DNA from: Lachancea mirantina
Taxonomy: Eukaryota > Ascomycota > Saccharomycetes > Saccharomycetales > Saccharomycetaceae
NCBI GenBank assembly: GCA_900074745.1
Contig: LT598466.1
Location: 744,001-808,000 of the forward strand
DNA length: 64,000 nucleotides
Direction: 5' to 3'
How positions within the stretch are numbered: position 1 is the stretch's first letter; the number at the start of each line of letters is the position of its first letter. The notes under the pieces are model-generated. The model saw only the letters and a program-made list of their open reading frames with translations, did no database searches and was not told the DNA's origin. Below are positions 38,659 through 48,245 of this stretch, one piece after another. Both the position numbers and the translations under genes were made by a program.

Positions 38659-39297
38659 ATGACCACGACAACGTCATCGGCGCTTGGTGATCTCGATATT
38701 TTGTCAGTATATTTCAATGACTCTGCAGATACTTTAGGAGAAATAATTGTGTCGCTTATGGCCCCACAGGACCAATTAGCGGCGCGTACCGTTTATTTTA
38801 TAGACGCGATGGATCGTTTTCCCTTAAACAAATTCCGAGAAAAGCTGCCGCCCAGGACGGAACCCGAGATTTACGATAGAATACGCGTTATAGTCTGTCT
38901 CGATATGCAAGAATTGGCCACATTGGTCCAAAAACTTGTCCAAACGGCCCAACGGGATCGCATCGCAAGCCAGGTTGGTTCTGGTGCTCACCAAGGCCGC
39001 GTGATAATCATCTTGAACGGCCTCGAGATTATGTTCCGGAACTCGTCTTTACGCAGTGCTGTGCAGGCGCACGCTGTGCTCAAGGACTGTATGCTCAGGC
39101 TTCGCACGGCAGGGAATGCCAGTTCCGAGTTCAGAACTTTGGTCGTGTTTCCCGCAGATCAAAACTCGCAGATTTCAGCTACCGACCAAAACCAGGCCAA
39201 GTCCGCACTGCCACGCAAACGACCCAAACGCAATTCGGCAGAGGGAAACCCGTTTTCCACCTACCTTTGCAAATACTACGCGGACTGCATATTGTGA
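38659..39297 (+). CDS. CSM2: Shu complex subunit Csm2
   Basis: 212 residues, against 213 recalled for S. cerevisiae. With Psy3, Shu1 and Shu2 it forms the Shu complex that supports Rad51 filament assembly in replication-linked recombination and meiosis. Csm2 is a RecA-fold protein without the ATPase motifs; consistent with that, no Walker A is seen, while core strands such as RTVYFIDAMD, RIRVIVCLDM and RVIIILNGLEIMF are. A basic LPRKRPKRN stretch near the C-terminus could be a nuclear signal. Lies between FKH and RPL16 in the same orientation as YIL132C; synteny carries much of the call because the family diverges fast. Confidence 0.88.
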   Translation: MTTTTSSALGDLDILSVYFNDSADTLGEIIVSLMAPQDQLAARTVYFIDAMDRFPLNKFREKLPPRTEPEIYDRIRVIVCLDMQELATLVQKLVQTAQRDRIASQVGSGAHQGRVIIILNGLEIMFRNSSLRSAVQAHAVLKDCMLRLRTAGNASSEFRTLVVFPADQNSQISATDQNQAKSALPRKRPKRNSAEGNPFSTYLCKYYADCIL

Positions 39298-39363
39298 CGT
39301 TCTGAATCAGGGCTTTATATCATTTTAGACGGTAACCCACCGGGGCTGACAATACACGACTGT

Positions 39364-39411
39364 CATCCGTACACCAGAAATCCCAAATGGTCAGTTACAC
39401 ATCCATACACC
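39364..39411 (+). promoter_or_regulatory. Two Rap1-like sites of the RPL16 promoter
   Basis: CATCCGTACACC at 39364-39375 and ACATCCATACACC at 39399-39411, same orientation and 36 bp apart, both close to the Rap1 consensus. Paired Rap1 sites at this spacing are typical of ribosomal protein genes. They lie about 400-450 bp upstream of the ATG, at the far end of the usual range. Confidence 0.7.
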
Positions 39412-39509
39412 AGATGCCAACAACTTGTGAAAAATATCTCAGAGTATGTGCACTGCGTGCGTGAGAGCCAGAAACGCGGAAGACGCGCAAGTGGCACTAT
39501 CCTGCGTGA

Positions 39510-39700
39510 GACGGCCAGACTGCCTGTCTACGGCGGAGGTAGCCAGCCTGGGAGGGCGACGCTCGAGAGCGCTAGGCTGGGGCTGGTCCCGTCTGCACTG
39601 CTGGAGGAGCTCTGTCCAGAGTCCCGGCACCTCCGCCTGGAGTCCTACCGCAACGGTACCGCCAGCCTCGTGGTACCTCCCAGACCCGGCTTCTCGTCGA
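39510..39700. other. GC-rich, self-complementary segment, possible structured RNA
   Basis: Much richer in GC than its flanks. Complementary pairs include GGCGGAGGT (39532-39540) with ACCTCCGCC (39629-39637), CTGGGAGG (39548-39555) with CCTCCCAG (39676-39683), and CCAGCCT (39543-39549) with AGGCTGG (39574-39580) enclosing a CGCT/AGCG stem. Two GGTACC sites also pair. It is transcribable as part of the RPL16 leader or as its own RNA. I recognise no known RNA family. Confidence 0.35.
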
Positions 39701-39813
39701 TTCTCCCAGTGGTGACTGGATGTGGGATCGTGTTTGCCAAAAAAAATTGGCAACTGACAAGTGGTGAACCTAACACTTGGTTTCTACAGAAGTAGCAAAC
39801 CACAACCAAAGAG

Positions 39814-40675
39814 ATGTCTTCATTCGAACCAGTTGTTGTTATTGACGGTACGTTCTATTCAAGCTATGAATTGGAAGTGGGAGACGAAATAGCGGACGAT
39901 TTTGAAGCGTTTTGCGTGTAGAATCGTTGACTCATGACGATAGCGAAATGGGTAAAATTACATGCACAGGCACTCTGGGAAGTGTAAGCAAAGTGTGAGG
40001 AACATTCACATTAGCGATGAGTGCACAGTTTGCTCGAGTCAGCCGCAGAGTCAGTCCCCCACTGCCAAAAAAAACTCATCAATTCAATACTAACGAAATT
40101 CTACAGGTAAGGGCCACTTGTTGGGTCGTTTGGCTTCAACTGTTGCTAAGCAATTGTTGAACGGTCAAAAGATCGTCGTTGTCAGAGCCGAGGCTTTGAA
40201 CATCTCTGGTGAGTTTTTCAGAAACAAGCTGAAGTACCATGACTTCTTGAGAAAGGCTACTGCCTTCAACAAGACTCGTGGTCCATTCCACTTCAGAGCT
40301 CCATCCAGAATCTTCTACAAGGCTGTTCGTGGTATGGTTTCTCACAAGACCGCCCGTGGTAAGGCTGCCATGGAACGTTTGAAGGTCTTCGAAGGTGTTC
40401 CACCACCATACGACAAGAAGAAGAGAGTCGTTGTTCCACAGGCTTTGAGAGTCTTGAGATTGAAGCCAGGTAGAAAGTACACCACTTTGGGCAAATTGTC
40501 GTCTTCTGTTGGCTGGAAATACGAAGACGTTGTTGCCAAGTTGGAAGAGAAGAGAAAGGTCAGATCTGCTGAATATTACGCCAAGAAGAAGGCTTTCAAC
40601 CAAAAGGTTGTTGCCGCTAAGGCCTCTTCCGCTGAGTCCGAAGCCGCTCAAAAATTGGCTTCTCTCGGCTACTAA
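39814..40675 (+). CDS. RPL16: Large-subunit ribosomal protein L16 (uL13), two exons
   Basis: Exons 39814-39847 and 40107-40675, 200 residues (199 in S. cerevisiae Rpl16A as recalled). 60S component at the subunit surface. Exon 1 gives [11 protein letters not shown] and one base of Gly12; exon 2 continues [17 protein letters not shown], the uL13 N-terminus. [16 protein letters not shown] and [21 protein letters not shown] are also family-typical. Codon use is strongly biased toward abundant tRNAs. Same place and strand as RPL16A (YIL133C) and RPL16B (YNL069C), both of which also have an early intron. Confidence 0.98.
39848..40106 (+). other. RPL16 intron
   Basis: 259 bp. Donor GTACGT at 39848, branch site TACTAAC at 40088-40094, acceptor CTACAG ending at 40106, phase 1. 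Confidence 0.95.
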
Positions 40676-40792
40676 ATATCATGAATTGTACAACAAAGCT
40701 ACCAAACTCAAAGTCTTTTTGTATAACTTAAACTAATAAAATTGTAAAGTTTTATTCGCGTTCCAAATTGTTTTTTAACCCATCAGCGTCTT

Positions 40793-41716
40793 TTATAGCC
40801 AGTGTCGCATATTTTCGTAAACGCAGAAGGTGATGCATGTAGACGGTACTGCTCGAATCAGATTAGCACTCAGACCCTTGTATAGTCCTTTAAGCCCCTT
40901 TGCCGCATATATAGATTTCACAAGCGTAGTCGCTTGGAAAGAATTTTGATGCAATTGAGCCTCGAAGCTTTGTAAATTGGATTTTAAAAGTTGAAACGGA
41001 TATACTGCCGAAACAGATATCATTTTACTGATAGAAGTCATGAATATATTCTCGAAATTGGAAAGTTGTGTATCTCGCTTTACACCTGTCGCTGCAAAAT
41101 AATGCTTCTTCAAGCTGTCATAGAGCGTAAAATAAAGAGCACCTTGTGCTACTCCTAAAAGACTTGGTCCTAAACCTCTCCAAAATCCACTTAGTCCTTC
41201 AGAAGTGTATAACTGACGTATTCCATCCCACGTCGAGCGATAACTTTGTTCAGCGCGTGCGTTTGTAGACATTATTCTTGTCTTAACAACCCAGATTGGA
41301 TTTGTAAGGACTGCAGTGGTCAAGCCGCTCAAAGTCGCCGAGAAAAGGTATAGAAATGGACCCATTTGACGATCCACTTCGAAATTGCTCGAAATTTCAT
41401 TTCGTCGGTGGCCTGTCCAAATACTGAACACAGCGTCCTTTGAGTAACGATACAAACCAAAGTACAACCCCCACGCAGTTGCATTTCCCAGTATATTCAC
41501 GCCCAAACCCCTATAAAGCTCCGGTATTAGGCTCTTTATGCCAGTAGAATCTTTTAAAATTCCACGAATAATGTAGTCGTAGCCTTGCGACGGATTCGAC
41601 GTAGCCAATAACTGGAGCCGGAGTTTCACCAAATCCAAAGGATGTGTTACCACCGTGGTGAGTAACCCAGAGGTGAGTCCCGCAGTCACTTCGTTTCTCA
41701 GTCGTTTGCTTTCCAT
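40793..41716 (-). CDS. FLX1: Mitochondrial FAD/flavin carrier
   Basis: 307 residues from the ATG at 41716; the frame extends upstream only to a TTG. Inner-membrane carrier of the SLC25 family linked to FAD exchange between matrix and cytosol. Three repeats, each with the carrier signature Px(D/E)xx(K/R): HPLDLVKLRLQ near residue 27, NPIWVVKTRIM near 138, and YPFQLLKSNLQ near 240. The replacements in the second (W for D/E) and third (Q) signatures are shared with the recalled S. cerevisiae Flx1 and set it apart from other carriers. C-terminal SANLIRAVPSTCITFCVYEN matches closely. Convergent with RPL16, as YIL134W. Confidence 0.93.
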   Translation of the reverse strand: MESKRLRNEVTAGLTSGLLTTVVTHPLDLVKLRLQLLATSNPSQGYDYIIRGILKDSTGIKSLIPELYRGLGVNILGNATAWGLYFGLYRYSKDAVFSIWTGHRRNEISSNFEVDRQMGPFLYLFSATLSGLTTAVLTNPIWVVKTRIMSTNARAEQSYRSTWDGIRQLYTSEGLSGFWRGLGPSLLGVAQGALYFTLYDSLKKHYFAATGVKRDTQLSNFENIFMTSISKMISVSAVYPFQLLKSNLQSFEAQLHQNSFQATTLVKSIYAAKGLKGLYKGLSANLIRAVPSTCITFCVYENMRHWL

Positions 41717-41946
41717 GATTTGTCTGGATTCTCGCAAGATTTGAAATTCCAAGGTTCAACGATGTTCTTGTAGGGTCATCAAACCAAAAGAAGTGATCCA
41801 AACTCAATGATAGCGACTAGGGTCCAACCTAGCCTTAAGTAACAAATGAGTGAAATTATAATTTTTCACACCTTCACATTAGACTTTTCATTCAGTTTTC
41901 GATATATACAGGTAACCTAACCAATTACACAGCGATGCGATGCGAT

Positions 41947-42129
41947 TCAAACGCTAGGCAAGGGACTCAACAGACTGAACAAATTGGGTCTATTAGAACT
42001 GTGTGCCCATCCCAAGTAAAGAACGAACGGCAGCCATCCGTAATGGGCCACAGTTTGGGATAAATTCAGAATTTTAGTTATACGTTCTTTAGACTCATCG
42101 CTTAAAATGAAGGAAGGAAGGTAAGACAT
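41947..42129 (-). CDS. TOM7: TOM complex small subunit Tom7
   Basis: 60 residues, the usual size. Outer mitochondrial membrane subunit that modulates TOM40 complex assembly and hands proteins to sorting routes. One membrane segment (about 20-42, HYGWLPFVLYLGWAHS) carries the Tom7 hallmark GWLPFVLYLG, preceded by a short cytosolic helix (DESKERITKILNLSQT). The order RPL16, TOM7, LAT1 is that of S. cerevisiae chromosome XIV (YNL070W), here with FLX1 from the chromosome IX copy between. Confidence 0.94.
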   Translation of the reverse strand: MSYLPSFILSDESKERITKILNLSQTVAHYGWLPFVLYLGWAHSSNRPNLFSLLSPLPSV

Positions 42130-42533
42130 TGTTTAACGTGGAAAAATATGTGCAGTTTCTTGTAGGACACTAAGTACAGATCAAATGGGCCTCAGTCAGG
42201 AGATCTTATTTGAGTTCTTCACATTGTAGTTGGAAAGTCGTTGATCTTAAGTAGGTCTAATTTTGAAAAATTTGAGATCCGTACATGATGATCATGATCA
42301 AACGACCGTCAATTTGCAAGAACTCTTAAAGACCAACGACTGACGTAACCGCTGATTAGCAAGAGCGGCATATGATTTGATATATATGTGCACTTGATGT
42401 TTTCCAAACAACAAGCCAGGTACATGCTTAGAGTTCAGCGAAAAATTGCGGAAAAGCCGGTTTCACCACAAACCGCGACGAAACTGTGAGGATTCTGAAA
42501 ACTGCAGGAATATTTTTACATGTGTAGCTGCAT
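42130..42533. other. Intergenic, TOM7 promoter and LAT1 3' side
   Basis: 404 bp with TATA-like DNA at 42378-42386 and imperfect TGATCATGATCA dyads near 42288-42300. No gene is seen. Confidence 0.5.
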
Positions 42534-43943
42534 TTACAAGAGCATCTGTAGGGGATTTTCCACGACCTTTTTCAGTTCTCTCATGAATTCGCCAGCCTTT
42601 GCACCGTCGATTGTTCTGTGGTCAAACGTACCCGTGATGTTCATCTTATCGTCGAACGAGAAACCGTACTCGGCGCCCGCATCTTCAACAGGGACACGTT
42701 GAACAGTACCGATAGCCAAGATAGTGGATTGAGGTGGGTTGATGATCGAGGTGAACATGGAAACCGCGTCGTTCATACCCATGTTGGATATGCAGATGGT
42801 ACCACCTTGGAATTCCTCTGGCATCAATTTGTTAGCCTTTGCACGTTTACCTAGATCTTTCACTTCTTTGGAGATCGAAACAAGGCCCTTGGACTCAGCA
42901 TTCTTCACAATAGGAGTCAGCAAACCCGCTGGAGTTGCGACGGCGACCGAAACGTCGACATTCTTGAACTTCCGAACAACGCCTTCGTTCTGTAGCCAGT
43001 ACGCATTCGCGTCGGGCACTCTTCTTGCTGCCACAGTTATGGCCTTGATCAGCATGTCATTGACCGAGAGCTTGTATTCGTCTTTACCCGTAGCGTTCAA
43101 AGATTGCCTTAATTTCAACAACTTCGACACCGAGATCTGCGACGAGACAATGTAGGAAGGAGTGCCTTGGGTGGACTCCAGCAAGCGCTCTCCAATGATT
43201 CTTCTCATGTTGCTGATTGGTACGTCCTCGTACGAGCTGCTCACAGTAGCAGGGGTGCCAGCGTTAGCGCTGGCGCCGCTTGCGGCTTTGGGTGCCTTAG
43301 ACAGGAACTCTTCGACATCCGATTTGGTGATTCTGCCGTTAGGACCAGTGCCTGTGACTTGTTTCAAGGAAATTCCCTTGTCCAAAGCAATGGTCTTGGC
43401 AAGTGGAGACGCAAAGATTCTGCCAGTTGGAGCTTTAGTCGCAGGAGAAGAAGATTCCGTTTTTTTGGCGGGTTTCGAAGCCTTGTCCGAAGAAGAAGAA
43501 GCGGAATCCTTCTCACCCTCCTTCTCGCCGGTATTCTCAGTCTCTTTCTTGGCTGGAGCAGACTCCTCAGCAGTAAAGTCCTTGAACGCCGCAACGTCGC
43601 CCTCGTCTTCGACGTACACGGCGATAGGCTTACCGACTGGAATATCCTTTGTACCTTCTTCGACCAAAATCTTTGCCAAATAACCGTCTTCTTGGAATTC
43701 AAATTCCATCTGGGCTTTATCGGTCTCAATTTCCGCAATTACTTGACCAGGTTCAAGCTTATCACCAACTTTTTTGGACCAAACTGCCAGATTTCCCTTC
43801 GTCATCGTGGGCGACAAAGCCGGCATGCCAATCACAGTGTGTGGTGGATAAGACGCATAGCATCTAAGCTGTTGTCTAGCAGCCTGCTGCACTACAGCTG
43901 TAGCAGTTCTAAGTCTTGGCAGAGCACGAGTAAGGGCTGACAT
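42534..43943 (-). CDS. LAT1: Pyruvate dehydrogenase E2, dihydrolipoamide acetyltransferase
   Basis: 469 residues from ATG 43943; upstream the frame reaches only a TTG. Transfers the acetyl group to CoA in the mitochondrial PDH complex. Arg/Ala-rich presequence (about 1-28). One lipoyl domain with the modified lysine in ETDKAQ (Lys76). Acidic Ala/Ser/Lys-rich linker. Peripheral-subunit-binding domain (IFASPLAKTIALDKGI, TGPNGRITKSDVEEFL). C-terminal catalytic acyltransferase domain with HRTIDG at 442-447 (His442, Asp446). Ends NPLQMLL. Same place and strand as YNL071W. Confidence 0.97.
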   Translation of the reverse strand: MSALTRALPRLRTATAVVQQAARQQLRCYASYPPHTVIGMPALSPTMTKGNLAVWSKKVGDKLEPGQVIAEIETDKAQMEFEFQEDGYLAKILVEEGTKDIPVGKPIAVYVEDEGDVAAFKDFTAEESAPAKKETENTGEKEGEKDSASSSSDKASKPAKKTESSSPATKAPTGRIFASPLAKTIALDKGISLKQVTGTGPNGRITKSDVEEFLSKAPKAASGASANAGTPATVSSSYEDVPISNMRRIIGERLLESTQGTPSYIVSSQISVSKLLKLRQSLNATGKDEYKLSVNDMLIKAITVAARRVPDANAYWLQNEGVVRKFKNVDVSVAVATPAGLLTPIVKNAESKGLVSISKEVKDLGKRAKANKLMPEEFQGGTICISNMGMNDAVSMFTSIINPPQSTILAIGTVQRVPVEDAGAEYGFSFDDKMNITGTFDHRTIDGAKAGEFMRELKKVVENPLQMLL

Positions 43944-44494
43944 TAAACGGATTTTGGCGCTAAAAAAGGGATTCAAACAACGAGGAAATTGGGAAAAAGT
44001 TCTTCAATCAAACGAGTATGATGAAGTGGTTCGTGGAATCGAAATTGGTCCCTGAATCTGGCCTCTTTATATGAGATATGGGTTATCTCTTGGTCCCCTT
44101 TTATGCTGCTGATCATCTGAAAATTTTGACCTTATATGGATAACGAAGATGATCAATCGTATTGGACGGAAAAGCGGTGAACGGTAACGACACGAGGGAA
44201 GAACTCGATTTGACAGAGTACTAATATACCAACAGGGCCCATTTAAGGATTAGATTTTAGAGCCTCTCGTGGAGGTGATACAAAAATTTGAACCCAATCC
44301 GTAGCTGGTCTATAGCATCTTCCAGCAGAGCCTTTTTATTCGTAGCACCTAGAAGACCGAGGTCATCTGTATGAGTTGAGTAGGAACGAAGTCAGAAGCG
44401 CAAGAAAATTTTCAGACACCAGAGATTATCCCCCCTCGAATTACCGGGCTCGAGATCTCTCGTTTTCGCCACGATTTCGTCATAATGTTCACAT
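43944..44494. other. Intergenic, LAT1 promoter and RNH201 3' side
   Basis: 551 bp. CATATAAAGAGG on the minus strand near 44062-44074 is a plausible LAT1 TATA box, and an ATTGG (CCAAT on minus) lies at 44045-44049. No gene is seen. Confidence 0.5.
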
Positions 44495-45394
44495 TCAGGC
44501 ATACCAATTATCCAGTGTAACGATCTTGTCCTGGGGTTCGAATAAAGCCGGATTGAATTTCTTGGTTATGAACGACTCTTCCCACTCGATGGGTACATCT
44601 TCAGAATCTTTATCCAGCATCGTCTGGGCCGTCTGCCAGGAAAATCGCACTGCCGCTTCGGGCCAGCCGAAAAGACTTGATTTGTTCGCCTTGAGCCAGT
44701 CAGTGGTTCTGGCGTCGGCAGGATATCCAGACCCCAGGATCTCGCCTGGAAGCGTACGCAATTGCTCAACAAGGATATCACGCGTCACTTTGGCCACAAC
44801 ACTTGCCACACTTACGCAACAAAACAACGAATCGGCCTTTTTGGCGACTGTGAACTTGACATTCGGGAAAACCCCTTCCAGCTTGCGTTGGTAGCTCGCT
44901 GGAGGTCCCACAGTGTCGACATATACGTGCTCAATGCGCACACCTCGATCCAGGACGCCTCGAATCAAATTGATCGTCACGTCGTGCGCTTGCTCGTTGA
45001 GGTTGTAGTTTTTCTCAGGCGGGAAGCGCAGCATACCGCTCGAAATGTCGCTCGCGGTAATCGTCGTCGTCGCGTAGCCGACTTGGTCGATTCGGTTCTC
45101 GTAAATGTACCGGAAAAGCTTACGACGGACCGTGTCTGTAAGCTTCTTGGAGTCATCGAACTCGTAATCGCGCTTCAATACGTCTTCTTGATAACTCCGA
45201 GTGCAGTAACTGATCCCATAGACCATAGGACCCAACACGGGCCCACGACCTGCTTCATCAACGCCTAAAATGACGGGACTGTTGGTATTCACGATCGTTT
45301 CGGGCACGTCAGAATAAAACGTCTTCGTGTGCAAAGAACTGGCACTGAAAGTTACCGTAGGAGGATCGTTAGAATTGGATACAATAGAACTCAT
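44495..45394 (-). CDS. RNH201: Ribonuclease H2 catalytic subunit
   Basis: 299 residues (307 in S. cerevisiae as recalled). Cuts RNA-DNA hybrids and single ribonucleotides in DNA with Rnh202 and Rnh203. Catalytic motif [14 protein letters not shown] gives the DE pair (46-47) and the GRG ribonucleotide-sensing loop. FDDSKKLTD, the second acidic residue in [11 protein letters not shown] and the third in [21 protein letters not shown] complete the type 2 RNase H site. No clear signal sequence. Neighbours LAT1 and MSK1 match YNL072W. Confidence 0.96.
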   Translation of the reverse strand: MSSIVSNSNDPPTVTFSASSLHTKTFYSDVPETIVNTNSPVILGVDEAGRGPVLGPMVYGISYCTRSYQEDVLKRDYEFDDSKKLTDTVRRKLFRYIYENRIDQVGYATTTITASDISSGMLRFPPEKNYNLNEQAHDVTINLIRGVLDRGVRIEHVYVDTVGPPASYQRKLEGVFPNVKFTVAKKADSLFCCVSVASVVAKVTRDILVEQLRTLPGEILGSGYPADARTTDWLKANKSSLFGWPEAAVRFSWQTAQTMLDKDSEDVPIEWEESFITKKFNPALFEPQDKIVTLDNWYA

Positions 45395-45630
45395 TCTTTA
45401 CTATCCGCCGCGAGATAATTGGCTCAGGAAACGGCCCTCTATCGTGATTTTGTGTGCTTATTTGTCGCGTTTTCTGTTCATACGATGAGCTTGCACGACG
45501 CGATTTTCTAATTGACGCTATTTATGCGGATAACCGAAGAAAACCCAACCAAGAGATGGGATGGTATATAAGAGCTCTGCTATGTAAATTTGTATGACTA
45601 GTTTTATACAGGAACTTGTTGGTACTGTGA

Positions 45631-47232
45631 TTATTGTCGGTTGACATCGTCGAGGCTCCCGAAACTAAGCACTTCTTCTATTCTTTTGGAGTCTGTGAGA
45701 AGCATGCAAAGACGATCAATGCCGAGTCCAAATCCACCGATAGGCGGCATGCCCCATTTCATGGCGTCGACGTAGTTCTCGTCGATTTGTAGCGACTCTT
45801 GGTCCCCATAAGTGGCTCTGGCAGCTTGTTGAGCTTTAAATTTGGCCAATTGTTGTTGCGGACAGTTCTCCTCTTCATACGCATTGATGTACTCTTTGCC
45901 ACGAATGAAAACCTCGAAGCGTTTCGAGGTTTTCATGTTGTCCGCCGTGTTTCCCTTTGCCAGCGGAGACATCACCGTGGGATGGTGAAATATCAAAGTC
46001 GGAAGCGAGCCCTGACAGTATTTGTCCTCAATATACTTTCCACACAAGTAATTCAGCATCTGCTGCGGCGAAGCACACTCAGACGGTGCGTCCAAACCGC
46101 GTTGCTGCAATGCCTGCCTCATGGCGCCAGCGTCTTGCAAATCGAGTTTCTCGAATTCGACACCGGTCTCGCGGCTCAGAGTCGCAAGAAACTCGACCCG
46201 TCTGAAACAGAACCTGTTCTCGCTGAATTCTTGTAACAGACGAGCCGCTGCTAGTGTCTGTGCGTCTTCAAGCACGTACCTGTAAAGCTGTTCTGACATT
46301 GTGATGAGATCCTCCATCGACGCGTACGCCTGATAAAACTCGAGCGTAGTAAACTCTGCGTTGTGGGTCGCGTCGATGCCCTCGTTGCGAAACACTTTGC
46401 CGATCTCGTAAACTCTTTCACAGCCTGCGACGACCAGCCGTTTGAGCCACAGCTCTGGAGCGATCCGGAGCTGTAGTTTCTGATGCAACGCTTTGGATCT
46501 GGTCTCGAAGGGTTCGGCTGCAGCACCGTTGGACTGTGCAGACATCATAGGCGTTTCTACTTCCAGAAATTCGCGAGCGTCCAGAAACCGACGAATCGCC
46601 TTGACGGTCCTGTGCCGGACCACCAATGCTTGGTGACCGTTGACCAAGTAGTCCAGAACCCGATTCTGCTTGCGCTTGACCGGATCAACAAGTCTCGGAG
46701 GTACCGGCAGCTGTGCCGGTGCCAAAGTCTGCGCTGGTGATATACATTTCAGCGACAGCGTACGCTGTCGCTGTGAAAGACCAGGGAACCCGACGGCTTG
46801 GATATGGTCACCGGGTCTGAGGTTCTGGATACTTGCTTGAAATGCTTCAGACGTCAGTTCTGTATCCACATGATGCTGCGCCTTGTGCATCACTTTGAAG
46901 TTCAGGATAAGCTGGAGTTCTGCGTGCAGCGCTGTCACGTTCACGAAACACATGTTCTTGCCCGCAACCCGCACGGACTTAATTTTGCCTCGTAATACCT
47001 CGATCACATGCGGCTGGTCCTCGTATATGTCCTTGTATTTCGCGCCAAACTCGTGTATCGTCGCAGTAGGCCGGGCTAAGGTCGATACAGAGGGGTAGAA
47101 CCGGTTCAGAGATCTCAAGATGATTTCGTTTCTCTTACCAAAATCCAGTGTAACCTCCGCCTGCTGGCGTAAACAAGCCGTCCCACTGTATAACCGAAAA
47201 CCCACAAATCTTGCTCGATCTACGCGAAACAT
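45631..47232 (-). CDS. MSK1: Mitochondrial lysyl-tRNA synthetase
   Basis: 533 residues from ATG 47232; the open frame continues upstream but that part lacks mitochondrial or synthetase features. Charges mitochondrial tRNA-Lys. N-terminal presequence MFRVDRARFVGFRLYSG, an OB-fold anticodon-binding domain (about 75-185), then the class II core: motif 1 around FLEVETPMMS, motif 2 in VYEIGKVFRNEGIDATHNAEF, motif 3 in GGFGLGIDRLCMLL about 30 residues from the C-terminus. Position matches YNL073W. Slightly shorter than the 576 recalled for S. cerevisiae. Confidence 0.95.
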   Translation of the reverse strand: MFRVDRARFVGFRLYSGTACLRQQAEVTLDFGKRNEIILRSLNRFYPSVSTLARPTATIHEFGAKYKDIYEDQPHVIEVLRGKIKSVRVAGKNMCFVNVTALHAELQLILNFKVMHKAQHHVDTELTSEAFQASIQNLRPGDHIQAVGFPGLSQRQRTLSLKCISPAQTLAPAQLPVPPRLVDPVKRKQNRVLDYLVNGHQALVVRHRTVKAIRRFLDAREFLEVETPMMSAQSNGAAAEPFETRSKALHQKLQLRIAPELWLKRLVVAGCERVYEIGKVFRNEGIDATHNAEFTTLEFYQAYASMEDLITMSEQLYRYVLEDAQTLAAARLLQEFSENRFCFRRVEFLATLSRETGVEFEKLDLQDAGAMRQALQQRGLDAPSECASPQQMLNYLCGKYIEDKYCQGSLPTLIFHHPTVMSPLAKGNTADNMKTSKRFEVFIRGKEYINAYEEENCPQQQLAKFKAQQAARATYGDQESLQIDENYVDAMKWGMPPIGGFGLGIDRLCMLLTDSKRIEEVLSFGSLDDVNRQ

Positions 47233-47374
47233 TGTGTCCTGGTATCGGCACTCTATCGCGGTCGTACTGGGCTGGATATCTTTTTCACAATCGCGGTGAA
47301 AAACACACAGCGATAGGTAAACAAGTCTTTCGGAAAGCCGCCTTACAGCGCAAGATGTAACAAAAAACGGGATG

Positions 47375-47401
47375 TGTTGTGGGCCCAAAGGGCCCACAAC
47401 A
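47375..47401. repeat. Inverted repeat, 12-bp arms, AAA loop
   Basis: TGTTGTGGGCCC, AAA, then GGGCCCACAACA; perfect arms, 143 bp upstream of the MSK1 start. It can form a stable cruciform or RNA hairpin in an MSK1 leader. Confidence 0.85.
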
Positions 47402-48164
47402 ACAACCCGACCTGCTAGACGGCGATGCTCTACTAGAAGTACATATTTTTCGTTGTTCAATTGCAGACATCCCGCCCGTCACCGGAGACACCTGCCCAGT
47501 CTATTCATTTGGAGAGGCCGCTTGTTTTTTGATATTGTGCCAAACCTCCTCTAGATGGCACCAAGTCTCCAAAGTTTAGACTCCCTTCCTCTTTTTCGGC
47601 GGCTCAAAAATCACCAAATCGGCAAAAACAAAGCGAACAAGCGTGACAAACTCAGGACAGAGATAAAAAGATCCGTAGAACTTGTGCTTGGCTTCTACGT
47701 GGTAGTATCCAGTCCCATTGAACCACCACTAACTCTCTAAAGCGCCCTGACTCATAAAAACCGCGATAGATAGCACTCTATAGATCACTATCTACGAATA
47801 TCATCCCATTTTAGCCGCTCAGCTCTTTTTCTCCCTACTCCATCTACAAGACTAAAGACTTCAAGTTACCTACACACCTTCATAGCTTTCAGTGGTGTTG
47901 TTTGCTCTTTTCCTGCAGCTGTAGTTAAACAGGCTCAAGACGATAACGCAGTATTTTAATATTCATCATGCTAATGAAGGGGATTGGCGGCTCCGATGGA
48001 AAGCCAAAGGCCTAGACTCGAGTCGTCCCTTCAATGTGATCCAGTGGGCTTTGCTCTCAAAGCTCCGGGTTTGATTGGATCACACAGAGGAAGTCGAACA
48101 AGTACAATTGGGGTATTGCTACGCGGTCACGCAGCTTTTTCGTTTTTGTGTCAGCTTCGTTGTG

Positions 48165-48245
48165 ACGCTCCGGGATCGCCCCGGGGCCCCCTGAAAAAGT
48201 ATAAAAGGGGGGCTCGAGACCCCTGAGATCTTCTCTCGAGCAGCG
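48165..48245 (+). promoter_or_regulatory. TATA box with clustered stress elements
   Basis: GTATAAAAGGGGGGCTCGAG around 48199-48218 combines a TATA box with AGGGG (STRE). CCCCT occurs again on either side (GGGGCCCCCTG about 48183, GACCCCTGAG about 48219). Msn2/Msn4 bind such elements. The TATA is about 900 bp from the VHS2/MLF3 ATG, so it would give a long leader or a separate transcript. Confidence 0.5.

Larger units (their letters stand above)
39298..39813. other. Intergenic, RPL16 promoter and long leader region
   Basis: 516 bp. Two Rap1-like sites near the 5' end, then a GC-rich self-complementary segment, then AT-rich DNA up to the RPL16 start. Overlapping open frames on both strands at 39427-39795 show no protein features and follow from the high GC. 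Confidence 0.6.

Noticed and set aside
39427-39795. 122-codon open frame upstream of RPL16, with a 104-codon frame opposite
   Set aside because: Both strands are open because the segment is GC-rich; no domain or codon bias, and it lies between the Rap1 sites and the RPL16 start.
47233-47460. N-terminal extension of MSK1 by 76 codons
   Set aside because: The extension lacks presequence character and spans the hairpin region; the ATG at 47232 begins a good mitochondrial presequence.
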